In this document: in pieces, positions 16,830-25,883 of the stretch
How the letters are laid out: every line of letters begins with the position of its first letter
Position numbering within the stretch: the first letter of the stretch is position 1
Assembly (NCBI GenBank): GCA_038245255.1
Contig: JBBRSQ010000001.1
Location: 1 to 64,000 of the forward strand
Source: UBA12465 sp038245255
GTDB taxonomy: Bacteria; Patescibacteriota; Patescibacteriia; Patescibacteriales; UBA12465
DNA: 64,000 nt
Reading direction: 5' to 3'
The notes under the pieces: generated by a model
Seen by the model: only the letters and a program-made list of their open reading frames with translations
Databases searched by the model: none
Told to the model about the DNA's origin: nothing
Made by a program: the position numbers and the translations under genes

Positions 16830-17264
16830 CTAATATATTTTTTTAGCAAGAAAATTATTAATCATTAACTCAGTTCCTTCAAATAATGGACTTGGTAAAT
16901 TGTTCAATGAAAAATAAGTCCACTCCAGGCATTTATCCGGTTCCATTAATTCTAAAATTCCGGAGACAGTATTTGCTTTTACCCCGATATTCAAGTAGTG
17001 CTTTCCGTCTGTTTTAATATATCTCATTTCATCGGCCACGGAAATAAGTTCAAGATCGGAAATATCTAAGTTAGTTTCTTCCTTAACTTCGCGAATGGCA
17101 GTTTCAAGTATCGTTTCCCCAAATTCTAAATGACCTCCCGGAAAACTCCACTCACCACTACCATGAGAGCCCTGGCGCAGACCTAAAAGGAGTTCTTTAT
17201 TTTTATTAAGAACCATGACGCCAATTCCTATTTTTGGATATTTTTTTTCAATTTTAGTTTCCAT
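16830..17264 (-). CDS. Nudix hydrolase
   Basis: This hydrolyses a nucleoside diphosphate linked to another group. The Nudix box is complete, with GGHLEFGETILETAIREV followed by KEETNL (about residues 42-66). The 144-aa form resembles ADP-sugar, NADH or 8-oxo-dGTP pyrophosphatases, and the sequence does not fix the substrate. It sits 9 nt after the SDR gene and 9 nt before hydB, inside the gap-to-hydA run, so a role with pyridine nucleotides would fit its context, but this is an inference. Confidence 0.9.
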   Translation of the reverse strand: METKIEKKYPKIGIGVMVLNKNKELLLGLRQGSHGSGEWSFPGGHLEFGETILETAIREVKEETNLDISDLELISVADEMRYIKTDGKHYLNIGVKANTVSGILELMEPDKCLEWTYFSLNNLPSPLFEGTELMINNFLAKKIY

Positions 17265-17273
17265 TTCTTTTTT

Positions 17274-18005
17274 TTATCTCGCTGTCCAGCCACCATCAAC
17301 GTGCAAAACCGTGCCGGTAATGTATTTTGAATCATCACTGGCTAAATATAAAGCCGCATTTGCGATGTCGAGGGCTTCACCAGCATAACCAAGAGGGGTA
17401 CTTGTTTCAACCATTGATTTAAAATTCGGGTCATTTAAAATATCCTTAGTCATGTTTGTTTTAATAAAAGCGGGCGCGATTGCGTTTACTCTTATTCCCG
17501 CGGCAGCCAAATCAAGAGCAGAAGCATGAGTTAATTGAACGACTCCACCTTTACTCGCGCAATACGCCAGCGCTCCTTGTAATCCAACTGTACCTAAAAT
17601 AGAACTCATATTAATTATGGCTCCCTTTATGTTTTCTTTTTTCATTTCCTTGGCAGCCGCACGGACGCCATAAAATACACCCGATAAATTAACACCAATT
17701 GTTTTATCCCAGGATTCATCGGTAACATCAGTAATGCCACCCAGCGAGCCGATACCGGCATTGTTTATCATAATGTCTAGTCTACCAAATTTATCAACGG
17801 CCGATTTAACGAGCATATCTACTTCACTAGATTTAGAAACATCACATTTTACAAACATCGCTTTAGCTGAATCAAGTTTTAGCTCCCCTTCACTTAAATC
17901 CGCATAAATTACCTTTGCCCCTTCAGACACAAATAAATCAGCAATTGCTAAGCCAAGGCCAGAAGCTGCACCAGTTACAACCGCAACCTTATTTTCTAAT
18001 TTCAT
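17274..18005 (-). CDS. Short-chain dehydrogenase/reductase (SDR)
   Basis: This is an NAD(P)-dependent oxidoreductase of the classical SDR type. The cofactor motif is VVTGAASGLGLAIA (residues 9-22) and the second is MINNAGIGS. The catalytic Ser is in NMSSILGT and the YxxxK pair is in AYCASKGG (about residues 150-157). D40 after the second strand (VIYADLSE) favours NAD over NADP. At 243 aa the length is standard. The substrate cannot be told; homologues include 3-oxoacyl-ACP and sugar dehydrogenases. It lies between gap and the Nudix gene with short spacers. Confidence 0.9.
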   Translation of the reverse strand: MKLENKVAVVTGAASGLGLAIADLFVSEGAKVIYADLSEGELKLDSAKAMFVKCDVSKSSEVDMLVKSAVDKFGRLDIMINNAGIGSLGGITDVTDESWDKTIGVNLSGVFYGVRAAAKEMKKENIKGAIINMSSILGTVGLQGALAYCASKGGVVQLTHASALDLAAAGIRVNAIAPAFIKTNMTKDILNDPNFKSMVETSTPLGYAGEALDIANAALYLASDDSKYITGTVLHVDGGWTAR

Positions 18006-18016
18006 ATATTATATAA

Positions 18017-19030
18017 TTAATTAATAAACTTTTTTAAATGATCAGCTAACTCAACAAAACGATTTGAGTATCCCCATTCATTGTCATACCAAGCAACGAC
18101 TTTTAGTAAGTCGCCATCAACTAGTTTAGTTGTTAAAAGATCAACCACTGAACTATAAGGACTACCGACAATGTCGGTTGAAACTAGCTCTTCATTTGAT
18201 GCTTCAATAATTCCTTTCATTTTTCCTTTGGCCGCTTTAATAAAAGCATTATTAACATCGGTAACGGTTGTCTTTTTACCCAAAAGATAAACAGTATCGC
18301 AAAGCGAGGCGACTGGGGTAGGAACTCGGACCGCTAAGCCATCAAATTTATTTTTTAGAGATGGAATTGTTTCCGTTACTGAAATCGCCGCGCCTGTCGT
18401 TGTTGGTATTATATTGAGAGCGGCCGCGCGCGCACGACGTAAGTCTTTATGCGGCCCGTCAACTAAGTTTTGATCGGCAGTATAGGAATGAATTGTCGTC
18501 ATTATTGCTTTTTTAATGCCAAAATTCTCTTTAATGACAGCTGTTGTTGGCGCTAAGCAATTTGTTGTACACGAGGCACACGAAATAATATTATCTGATT
18601 TTAATAATTTATTTTCGTTCACTCCTAAAACGATTGTTTTTACACCACCTTTTTTAGCTGGCGCCGAGAGAATAACCTTTTTAGCTCCCGCTTTAAGATG
18701 TAAATTTAGATCTTCCTTGTTTGTGAATCTGCCCGTGCATTCTAGCACAACGTCAACTTTTAAGGCTCCCCAGGGCAATAAGCTCGGATCCTTAAGGGCG
18801 AGAACGGGTATTTTATGTCCATCAACCAAAATTGCATCTTTAGTTGAACTTATTTTTTTGCTATATTTACCATAACAAGAATCATATTGCATTAAGTGAG
18901 CCAGGGTTCCTGGATCAGTTAAATCATTGATGGCAACAATTTCCATGTTTGGAAAACGATTTAGTATAATCTTCGCGGCTGCTCGGCCAATACGACCAAA
19001 ACCATTGATCGCAATCTTCATTTTTTTCAT
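18017..19030 (-). CDS. gap: Glyceraldehyde-3-phosphate dehydrogenase, type I
   Basis: GAPDH oxidises glyceraldehyde 3-phosphate to 1,3-bisphosphoglycerate, making NADH. The NAD motif is INGFGRIGRAA (residues 8-18). The catalytic cysteine is in SCASCTTNCLAP (about residue 154), with its His partner downstream, and the C-terminus ends with WYDNEWGYSNR. The 337-aa form is complete. D in VAINDLTD after the second strand favours NAD. It is the first gene of the apparent gap-SDR-Nudix-hydB-hydA operon, 11 nt before the SDR gene. An internal ATG four codons on is an alternative start. Confidence 0.97.
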   Translation of the reverse strand: MKKMKIAINGFGRIGRAAAKIILNRFPNMEIVAINDLTDPGTLAHLMQYDSCYGKYSKKISSTKDAILVDGHKIPVLALKDPSLLPWGALKVDVVLECTGRFTNKEDLNLHLKAGAKKVILSAPAKKGGVKTIVLGVNENKLLKSDNIISCASCTTNCLAPTTAVIKENFGIKKAIMTTIHSYTADQNLVDGPHKDLRRARAAALNIIPTTTGAAISVTETIPSLKNKFDGLAVRVPTPVASLCDTVYLLGKKTTVTDVNNAFIKAAKGKMKGIIEASNEELVSTDIVGSPYSSVVDLLTTKLVDGDLLKVVAWYDNEWGYSNRFVELADHLKKFIN

Positions 19031-19064
19031 ATTTATGACGATAAATTATTTTTTAGACATATAT

Positions 19065-19073
19065 ATTATAACA
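19065..19073 (-). promoter_or_regulatory. Extended -10 promoter of gap
   Basis: On the minus strand TG, one base, then TATAAT (19070-19065) forms an extended -10. No good -35 box is visible 16-18 bases upstream. It lies 35 bases before the gap ATG. Confidence 0.5.
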
Positions 19074-19090
19074 TATTTTTAAAAATATTA

Positions 19091-19121
19091 AAAAAACACG
19101 CCTTGGTTAAAAGCGTGTTTT
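19091..19121 (-). terminator. Terminator after the rpsB-tsf-PSP1 run
   Basis: AAAACACGC (19093-19101) pairs with GCGTGTTTT (19113-19121). On the minus strand a T-run follows. It isolates the gap operon from the genes upstream. Confidence 0.82.
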
Positions 19122-19161
19122 AGGTGAAGATTTTTTTATTAGTATTTTTAATTATCTATGG

Positions 19162-19974
19162 CTATTTCTTCTGATGACGATTAATATCAACTTGGATTAT
19201 TACATCGCGCTCCCCTTCTTTATTGGCATTTATCTTAACATCAACTGTTTGCTTTAAAATATGATGTGCGGTGACGACGCCCCTAGTGCCGTCAACATTA
19301 ACTTTAGTGCCAATCGGAGGTAATTTTCCGGCCATATCTTTATAGCCTTCATATTCATATGACAGGCAGCACATTAAACGCCCACACATTCCTGAAATTC
19401 TTTCTGAGCCACGATGAACAACTTGTTGCGCTTCGGCCATCTCCGAAGTAATGGACGAAAATTCTTTCAAAAATCCGCGACAACATAAAGTTCGTCCGCA
19501 GGGACCACAATCGCCGGTTATTTTAGCTTCATCGCGAGTACCGATTTGTGTCAGTCTAATATTTACACCAAAATGCGCCGCCAAGTCTTTAACAAGCTCA
19601 CGAAAATCTACTCTTCCGTCAGAAATAAAAGCGAAATTAATACGATTTCCTTCAAATGAAAAATGCATATCTACTAATTTCATCGGCAACTTATATTTCA
19701 AAATCATTTGTCGACAAAATTCCATCGCTTCTTCTTTTTTTTCGGCAGTCGGTAGTTTCGCAATGTCGTCGTATTCAGCCTTACGAATAATCGGTTTTAA
19801 TTCGCGTTTGTCATCTTTAATATTAATCTCGTCAACTAAAGATAGGAGCTTTCCTAATTCAAGGCCAAGCTCCGTATCAACAATGACAAAATCGCCAACG
19901 GCTACATCTGCTTTGCCTAAGGAAAAATTATAAATTTTATCCCAAGGAGCAAATTGTACTTGAGCGTATATCAT
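19162..19974 (-). CDS. PSP1-domain protein, RicT/YaaT-like
   Basis: These proteins (YaaT/RicT in Bacillus) form an Fe-S-binding complex that influences mRNA processing and development. The PSP1 C-terminal domain is recognisable, with a cysteine-rich core: GDCGPCGRTLCCRGFL (about residues 153-168) and GMCGRLMCCLSYEYEGY (about 197-213). The cluster-binding cysteines are all kept. At 270 aa the length is normal. It lies 44 nt after tsf with a weak AACCAAA/TTTGGTT hairpin between (19985-20005). Its role in CPR is not known. Confidence 0.88.
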   Translation of the reverse strand: MIYAQVQFAPWDKIYNFSLGKADVAVGDFVIVDTELGLELGKLLSLVDEINIKDDKRELKPIIRKAEYDDIAKLPTAEKKEEAMEFCRQMILKYKLPMKLVDMHFSFEGNRINFAFISDGRVDFRELVKDLAAHFGVNIRLTQIGTRDEAKITGDCGPCGRTLCCRGFLKEFSSITSEMAEAQQVVHRGSERISGMCGRLMCCLSYEYEGYKDMAGKLPPIGTKVNVDGTRGVVTAHHILKQTVDVKINANKEGERDVIIQVDINRHQKK

Positions 19975-20018
19975 GAAAATAATTAACCAAACTGTAAATT
20001 TGGTTTATATTAATTTAT

Positions 20019-20813
20019 TTATAATGAGAAGCGAAAAAATTTAATGACATTAACACCACTTAAAATATCTTTAATTTTTTTCTTATCATCTTTGATGAAC
20101 TCCTGTTCAACTAAACAAACTTCAGAATAGTATTTCCCTGATTTTCCTTCTACTATTTTATCAACCATCGCTTCCGGCTTTCCTTCTTTGATTAATTGAG
20201 CCTTATATATTTCTCTTTCTTTTTCCATTTCAGTCGGGTCAACTTCTGAAGATAAAATATATTTTGGATTAGCTGCGGCTACTTGCATCGCTAAATCCAT
20301 TGCTAATTCTTCTTTTTCCGCTTGATCAAGCGCAATCAAAACACCCATTTTTCCGCCTAAATGAGAATATGCAGCTACGGTTGGACCACTTAAAATCTCA
20401 TATCTTGAAATGCTTAACTTTTCACCGATCGTTCCACTTAAGCTATCAAGGTCCTCTTGAACGGTTCCACTAACAAGTTTTGCGCTCAAAAGGGCTTCCA
20501 GACTTGCTGGTTTAGTGGATTTGATTAATTCCATTACAGAATCTGCAAAAGCTTGAAATTTTTCATTTCGGGAAACAAAATCTGTTTCAGAATTAAGTTC
20601 TAATATATAGCCTTCATTTTTAGCCTCATTAACGGCTACTTTAACTATGCCTTCATTAGTATCACGATCTGTTCTCTTAGCAGCTTTAGCAATTCCTTTT
20701 TTACGTAAAATCTCGACTGCTTTTTCAAGGTTATTGTCAGCTTCTTTAAGAGCCTTTTGACAATCAACCATACCTGCACCTGTCATTTCACGGAGCTTTT
20801 TAATTAATTCCAT
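20019..20813 (-). CDS. tsf: Elongation factor Ts
   Basis: EF-Ts exchanges GDP for GTP on EF-Tu. The N-terminal UBA-like domain shows LREMTGAGMVDCQKAL (residues 7-22), and the EF-Tu contact region shows LELNSETDFVSRNEKF (about residues 72-87). The dimerisation region follows, with HLGGKMGVLIAL. At 264 aa it is near the usual size. It follows rpsB by 29 nt in the near-universal rpsB-tsf order. Confidence 0.96.
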   Translation of the reverse strand: MELIKKLREMTGAGMVDCQKALKEADNNLEKAVEILRKKGIAKAAKRTDRDTNEGIVKVAVNEAKNEGYILELNSETDFVSRNEKFQAFADSVMELIKSTKPASLEALLSAKLVSGTVQEDLDSLSGTIGEKLSISRYEILSGPTVAAYSHLGGKMGVLIALDQAEKEELAMDLAMQVAAANPKYILSSEVDPTEMEKEREIYKAQLIKEGKPEAMVDKIVEGKSGKYYSEVCLVEQEFIKDDKKKIKDILSGVNVIKFFRFSL

Positions 20814-20842
20814 ATTTTTAAGGATTAAATTTAAATTAACAC

Positions 20843-21538
20843 TTACGCTTTAACACTTTTTTTTGCTTCAAGCAGTGCCTCCTTGATTGTATCTAAAAGA
20901 ATTTTAATTGTTTTTGTAGAATCATCATTCGCAGGAATAGCGTAAGTTACTTCTTCTGGATTAACATTAGTATCACAAATTCCAATAATTGGGATGTTTT
21001 TTTGTTGAGCTTCTTTAATTGCGGTTTCTTCTTCTTTAATATCCCAAACAAAAAGAGCGTCTGGCATTTTGTTTAAACTGGTTAAACCACCAACGCGCAT
21101 TTCTAATTTTTTAATATCGCGATCAAAGTTTAAGCGTTCTTTCTTTGTATATTTTTCAAGTTTGCCTGTTTCTCTTTTTTCAATTAAGTCTAAATATTTT
21201 TTAACTGATTTTTTTACAACTAAAAAATTGGTTAAATATCCGCCCAACCATTTTCCAACGATATAAGGCTGCGCAACTTCAACGGCCATTTTCTTCAAGG
21301 GCTCTGAAACTTGATTTTTAGTGCCCACAAAAAGAATACTCTTACCTTCGGCAACAAGCTTAACCATAAAGCCTAGCGCTTCTTGAAGTTGATCTTGAGT
21401 CTTTTTTAAATCAATAATATAAATGCCGTTTTTTGAAGTAAAGATAAATTGCTTCATCTTCGGGTGCCAACGATTTGTTCGATGACCAAAGTGCATACCG
21501 GCTTTTAACATGTCTTCTAGTTTTGGAACTTTTACCAT
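20843..21538 (-). CDS. rpsB: 30S ribosomal protein S2
   Basis: S2 bridges the head and body of the small subunit. Family blocks include LKAGMHFGHRTNRWHPKM (about residues 11-28), the region with LFVGTKNQ, KWLGGYLTN and the C-terminal IPIIGICDTN. I chose the ATG at 21538 (MVKVPKLEDML) because the family starts there; the longer frame from 21568 adds ten residues without support. The resulting 231 aa is typical. It is the first gene of rpsB-tsf-PSP1. Confidence 0.96.
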   Translation of the reverse strand: MVKVPKLEDMLKAGMHFGHRTNRWHPKMKQFIFTSKNGIYIIDLKKTQDQLQEALGFMVKLVAEGKSILFVGTKNQVSEPLKKMAVEVAQPYIVGKWLGGYLTNFLVVKKSVKKYLDLIEKRETGKLEKYTKKERLNFDRDIKKLEMRVGGLTSLNKMPDALFVWDIKEEETAIKEAQQKNIPIIGICDTNVNPEEVTYAIPANDDSTKTIKILLDTIKEALLEAKKSVKA

Positions 21539-21628
21539 ATTTTTTTCTTTTAACGTCTGCCTACTCAAATATAATATTTATTATTATACAAGAAAATGAT
21601 TGTAAGCATGATAATTTATTAAATAAAA

Positions 21629-21655
21629 AGAGGTAGCTTCTAGAGGCTAATCTCT
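21629..21655 (-). terminator. Imperfect hairpin with T-run upstream of rpsB
   Basis: On the minus strand AGAG and TAGC pair with GCTA and CTCT (bulge of one to two bases), followed by T5. It could terminate the transglutaminase-like gene or act as an rpsB leader element. A TTGACA (21690-21685) with TATCTT (21667-21662) 17 bases on sits just upstream, so both readings remain open. Confidence 0.4.
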
Positions 21656-21769
21656 GTTACTAAGATATATTAAAATAGCTGAGTTGTCAAGCAGAAATGG
21701 CTTTAAAAGCAATAAATATTGACATTATACTTTAAAAATGGCGAGCTTCATAAAAAAACCGGCTTGAGC

Positions 21770-23281
21770 CTATTGCTGATAAAATGCCCGCACATCAGCA
21801 TTAAATTTAGCCACTTTTAAATTATAGCTATTTACCGCTGTTTGATACGTAGCGAGATCAGCATTATATTTAGTAATCTTAGAATTATAACTCGAAATCA
21901 AATTATTATACTCTTTTATTTGCCCGTTTGTGTAATACGCCTCCATTTGATTCTTTAAAGTGGTTACGCTTCCCTCCTCAGTTTTTATATCATTACCCAT
22001 TGCGATTACTTCAAGCTGTTGCGTGTCAATATCTTTCTTGGTTTGACGCAGCGTCTCAACTCGCAAGTGAAGTGCCGGCATTCCCTGATATATTTTTCCG
22101 GGACTCGTTTGGTAAATTTCAATTTTTCCAAGATTTGTTGAATTAAATAAATTGGTAAAGTCTTCGGCGGTTTGCGCCTGACCACCAGCAATACTTTGCG
22201 GAATAACACCGAGAGGAAAATAGTTTGTTGTTTCCCCGTAACAATATCCGGAATTATTTAGTGAATACTCTTTCGGACAAGCAATTCCAAGAGCAGTATG
22301 GTTTCTATCGGGAAAATCTAATATCGCCGCCCCATAGCCGAGTTTACGTAGTAAGGCAACCGCTAAAAAAGTTTTATCCGAACAAACTCCTTTATCTAAA
22401 TACAGAGTCTCATAAGGAAAATAAGGATTATTATTTGTAGCGAGGTCGGCGCTTAGTTTTGATTGGTCATAAGGGATATACTGGACAAAAGTAAGTGTTA
22501 GCTCCACTAACTGATCATCTGACCATTTATTTTCAGATGCAATTTTTTTTAATTTAACTATTATTTCATCCAAAGAAGAGTCAGTATTTTTTATTTGTAA
22601 AAATAAACCATAAAAAACGTCTCGCAAGTTAGCTGGCTCATGGCCTTCTAAATAGCTATAGGTCTTTGGAGAATTTTTATAAGAATTATAAATACTAGCT
22701 GATAGTCCTTGAAGTAATTCAAAATTTGTATTTTGATATTTGAACGAAAAAATTCGACCCTCAGGAGTTATAACATTCAAGCCTGGCGTCGTTGTCCCAG
22801 CTGTCAGTGATGAGCTAGTGTTCGCGACACTTATCTTATCTAAATCTTTATTACTAATTCCCAGCCCCTTAAGCCGCATAACACTAAACGCGTCACTGGG
22901 ACGACCAAGATAGAATAATTTTAGACTTATTGGGTCAACATAATACGCTTGGCCCTTGTCCTCAACTTTAAGAAGAATACGTCCCGATAAACGACTCGGG
23001 GCCACCATCAAAAAAGAATTTAAATCAGCATTTGCTACACCGAGACCAAGCGATCGCATAATTTGAAAGGCGTCATCTGGCCTGCCTAGGTAATAACGTT
23101 TACTGTTTAATGGATTAATATACCAAGCTTGTCCTTTATCTTGAACTTGTAACAAAATACGACCATTAAGGTTCAAGGCTGCTTGCGCTGATTTTAGTTT
23201 TAAAAAAGAAGAGCCAGATCCGAAGAATCCGACTCCAATAAAAGCAAACACCAGTGAAATTTTTATTATTCTTTTAAACAT
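21770..23281 (-). CDS. Secreted protein with two WG-like repeats and transglutaminase-like domain
   Basis: The N-terminus is a signal peptide or anchor (about residues 1-35). Two near-identical units follow (about residues 38-82 and 98-142), each running GRILL-V-DKGQAxY-P to YLGRP-DAF-(I/V)MR, a repeat common in CPR surface proteins. A papain-like transglutaminase core comes next: Cys in LDKGVCSDKTF (about residue 295) and His in FPDRNHTALGI (about 323). The last 90 residues form a Tyr/Asn-rich coiled coil. It is predicted to act outside the cell, perhaps cross-linking or cleaving wall or partner proteins. 503 aa, function unproven. Confidence 0.75.
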   Translation of the reverse strand: MFKRIIKISLVFAFIGVGFFGSGSSFLKLKSAQAALNLNGRILLQVQDKGQAWYINPLNSKRYYLGRPDDAFQIMRSLGLGVANADLNSFLMVAPSRLSGRILLKVEDKGQAYYVDPISLKLFYLGRPSDAFSVMRLKGLGISNKDLDKISVANTSSSLTAGTTTPGLNVITPEGRIFSFKYQNTNFELLQGLSASIYNSYKNSPKTYSYLEGHEPANLRDVFYGLFLQIKNTDSSLDEIIVKLKKIASENKWSDDQLVELTLTFVQYIPYDQSKLSADLATNNNPYFPYETLYLDKGVCSDKTFLAVALLRKLGYGAAILDFPDRNHTALGIACPKEYSLNNSGYCYGETTNYFPLGVIPQSIAGGQAQTAEDFTNLFNSTNLGKIEIYQTSPGKIYQGMPALHLRVETLRQTKKDIDTQQLEVIAMGNDIKTEEGSVTTLKNQMEAYYTNGQIKEYNNLISSYNSKITKYNADLATYQTAVNSYNLKVAKFNADVRAFYQQ

Positions 23282-23298
23282 TAAATCTTTCTTGAATG

Positions 23299-23976
23299 TT
23301 AATCAATTAAAGTTAAAAATAAATCTTCATCAGGTGGAGACGGTAAATGACTAACATCATTTATATAATTAATTTTAACAAAACCATCGCGATCGATAAC
23401 AAGCTTCGTAATTGAAGATTGGAAAATTTCAAGTGACAAAAACCCTATAACATCGGCATTTAATATTCCTGTCACCAGTGCTTTAATAAAGTTCCCGTGA
23501 GAGAATAAGGCAATACTTTTACCTTTATTATTTTTATATATATCAGCTAGAGCCCGACGAGCATTGGTCTGCATTTTATCAAGCTGAAGATCAAGCAGGC
23601 GGTGGTGTTTTAATTTTTTTTGACGATTTTTTTCTGATACATTAAAATATTTAATTCTAAACCAATGAGTCCAGTCAATTTCATTTAAACGACTATCGAG
23701 AACTAATTCTTTCTTTTGTTTTTGTGCATACACAAAAGCTGTTTCTTGAGCACGGACCAGTTCACTAGCATAAATTTTATCAAATTTCATCGACAATAAC
23801 TTCTTGGTGAGAAATTTTCTTTGCTCAAGACCATTCTTTGACAAGGGCATATTGTGCTCGCCAACTTTAGTTTCGGTTGTATAGTCCGGATGGCAATGAC
23901 GTATTAAATAGATCTCTGTATAAGGATTACTTGTCTTTGGTTTAATCTTAATATACGGGTTTTGGTATTTTTTCAT
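23299..23976 (-). CDS. Histidine phosphatase family protein
   Basis: This is a phosphoglycerate-mutase-fold phosphatase. The catalytic motif is IYLIRHCHPDYT (RHC instead of the common RHG, His at about residue 26). The second Arg is in KIYASELVRAQETA and the second His in LFSHGNFIKAL (about residue 163). The substrate is unknown. The 225-aa protein has no signal peptide. It lies 6 nt downstream of the SOD gene and 17 nt upstream of the transglutaminase-like gene, with no functional link evident. Confidence 0.88.
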   Translation of the reverse strand: MKKYQNPYIKIKPKTSNPYTEIYLIRHCHPDYTTETKVGEHNMPLSKNGLEQRKFLTKKLLSMKFDKIYASELVRAQETAFVYAQKQKKELVLDSRLNEIDWTHWFRIKYFNVSEKNRQKKLKHHRLLDLQLDKMQTNARRALADIYKNNKGKSIALFSHGNFIKALVTGILNADVIGFLSLEIFQSSITKLVIDRDGFVKINYINDVSHLPSPPDEDLFLTLID

Positions 23977-23982
23977 AATATC

Positions 23983-24585
23983 TTACAAGTTGTTCTGGGC
24001 AAATTCCCAATTTAATAAATTTCTCAATATTCCTTCAACAAAATCAGCTCGACGGTTTTGATAATCAAGGTAATAAGCATGTTCCCAAACATCAATTGTT
24101 AGTAAAGGTTTCAAGCCGTGCGCAATTGGCGTGTCAGCATTTGTTGTCTTAATGATTTTTAGAGTTTCATTTTCAATTACCAGCCAGGCCCAACCACTGC
24201 CAAACTGGCTAAGAGCAGCCGTTTTAAATTCTGATAAAAAAGAATCTAAGCTTCCAAACGATTTATTTATTAATTCTAATATTTTTTCACTCGGACTAGA
24301 CTGATTCGAAGCTGGTCTTAAACTGTTCCAAAAAAAATCGTGATTAAATATCTGGGCGGCGTTATTGAAAATAGCTGTCTGATCTTGATTGGCAAAAGTA
24401 TGCTTAATAATATTTTCAAGACTTTCAGCTTCATATTCAGTACCGGCAATTAATTTATTTAAGTTATCAACATAAGCCTGGTGGTGTTTTCCGTAATGGA
24501 AATCAAGAGTATTCGCCGAAATATGTGGTTCCAGCGCTGATTTTTCAAATGGCAATAAAGATAATGTAAACATAAATTTATTCAT
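23983..24585 (-). CDS. sodB: Superoxide dismutase, Fe/Mn type
   Basis: SOD converts superoxide to H2O2 and O2. Metal ligands are in DFHYGKHHQAYVDN (His about residue 30), FNHDFFWNSL (His about 82) and the DVWEHAYYLDY signature (Asp and His about 165-169). AAQIFNH (Gln in the second region) favours the iron-type active site. The 200-aa length is standard. An ATG five codons in is an alternative start. Finding SOD beside an O2-sensitive hydrogenase locus suggests the cell meets oxygen at times. The metal assignment is an inference. Confidence 0.94.
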   Translation of the reverse strand: MNKFMFTLSLLPFEKSALEPHISANTLDFHYGKHHQAYVDNLNKLIAGTEYEAESLENIIKHTFANQDQTAIFNNAAQIFNHDFFWNSLRPASNQSSPSEKILELINKSFGSLDSFLSEFKTAALSQFGSGWAWLVIENETLKIIKTTNADTPIAHGLKPLLTIDVWEHAYYLDYQNRRADFVEGILRNLLNWEFAQNNL

Positions 24586-24662
24586 TTAAATAATTAAAAT
24601 ATTATTGAATAATTATATCAAAAATATCGTAAACGCGCCATAAATGCCATTTTTTTCAAAAA

Positions 24663-25247
24663 TTAACACTCACTCCCGCCTTTCTTGAGCTTAGCTCGTA
24701 ATTCTCGGAAGTTTGGCACTTCACGAGCAACTAAGCCCCAGAATGCACGTGAGTGATTAAATTCTTTTAAATGACAGAGCTCATGAACAACAACGTAATC
24801 ACGTGACTCAGACGATAAATATAATAAGCGAAAATTAAAATTCAAATTACCACTTCGCGAACAACTTCCCCATCTGGTTTTTTGATCACGAATATTAATC
24901 TGTTTATATTTGAAATTATAAATTTCAGAAAAAAATTTTGCTCTGGCCGTAATAATTTCGCGAGCCTTTTCGCGGTTATTTAAATAATCTCGTCGTGTAA
25001 GCAAATTAAGAGGATCAATTTTAGTATTTTTAAAACTAGTGATTCGACTTATAAGCCAATTCTCTTTTTCATGAAGAAATTTTTCTACGATTTCAATACT
25101 TAATAAACGAGGCTTAGTGACAACTAAGCTGCCATCAGGGTAAACTGCCAACCGAAGACGTTTGGCGCGAAGACTAAGCTTAAGAGTATAATTAATAATC
25201 TTATTTCTTAATTTAATTTCTTTTACTATTTCGCTCTGTATCTTCAT
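24663..25247 (-). CDS. YgjP-like (DUF45) zinc metallopeptidase
   Basis: This is a WLM/YgjP-type putative zinc protease. The active-site motif is VVVHELCHLKEFNHSRAFW (about residues 149-167), supplying two His and Glu plus the third His. TRWGSCSRSGNLNFN precedes it as in the family. The N-terminal half is the usual beta-rich region (LRLAVYPDGSLVVTKP). At 194 aa it is slightly short. Its start overlaps the end of the kinase gene upstream by 35 nt, so translation is probably coupled. The substrate is unknown. Confidence 0.9.
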   Translation of the reverse strand: MKIQSEIVKEIKLRNKIINYTLKLSLRAKRLRLAVYPDGSLVVTKPRLLSIEIVEKFLHEKENWLISRITSFKNTKIDPLNLLTRRDYLNNREKAREIITARAKFFSEIYNFKYKQINIRDQKTRWGSCSRSGNLNFNFRLLYLSSESRDYVVVHELCHLKEFNHSRAFWGLVAREVPNFRELRAKLKKGGSEC

Positions 25248-25881
25248 TGTTTATAAATAAAATTCCACTTAACTTTTCCTCGATTTCTTTGATTAATTTT
25301 GTGAAATCTTCTGGTTTTTTAAAATCAAGCGCACTTCGGTCAAAATATAAAACGTTACTATTAAAAGTTTTCAAATATTTATCATGCACCTCATGAATGG
25401 CGGCATATCTTTCCAAAAAATTATTATTTAATTCGAAGCTTCTACCTCGCGCCACGACAAATTCTTTTATTTTTTCTGGGCTAGCTTTTAAACTAATAAT
25501 TAAATCGGGCCAAGGAAAAATATCTCTATCCATACTTGAAGTTTCCATCATTAAATCCCTTTCAAAGGGATCACTCAAAAATTCCTGACAACAAACTTCA
25601 TTTACGAACCAAAAGTTATCCAATAAAACGATAAAACCTTCTTTCTTTAATCTTAACGCTTCTAAGTATTGAGAAAAGGTTTTATTTCGAAAATACATAC
25701 GTGTCGCCAGCTGATTTTTACCGGTTTTTATACTTTCTCGTACTGTCTCGGGAAAATCTTTCTCTTCGCCTTCATAAAGTGCTTCAGCTTCGTAATACTT
25801 TGCTAAACGCCTGACTAAAGCTGATTTACCAGTTCCGGGTCCTCCGGAAACGGCAATAATGATTCCTTTTTTAGTATTCAT
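25213..25881 (-). CDS. Deoxynucleoside-kinase-like P-loop protein
   Basis: The Walker A motif is VSGGPGTGKSALVRRLA (residues 11-27), followed by an all-alpha/beta kinase body and a family-like stretch FPWPDLIISLKASPEKIKEF with an arginine lid (VARGRSFE). This pattern resembles deoxyadenosine/deoxyguanosine kinase-like and thymidylate-kinase-like salvage enzymes. The substrate cannot be assigned. At 222 aa it fits. It follows rlmN by 2 nt and overlaps the YgjP-like gene. Confidence 0.75.
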   Translation of the reverse strand: MNTKKGIIIAVSGGPGTGKSALVRRLAKYYEAEALYEGEEKDFPETVRESIKTGKNQLATRMYFRNKTFSQYLEALRLKKEGFIVLLDNFWFVNEVCCQEFLSDPFERDLMMETSSMDRDIFPWPDLIISLKASPEKIKEFVVARGRSFELNNNFLERYAAIHEVHDKYLKTFNSNVLYFDRSALDFKKPEDFTKLIKEIEEKLSGILFINNEDTERNSKRN

Positions 25882-25883
25882 GT

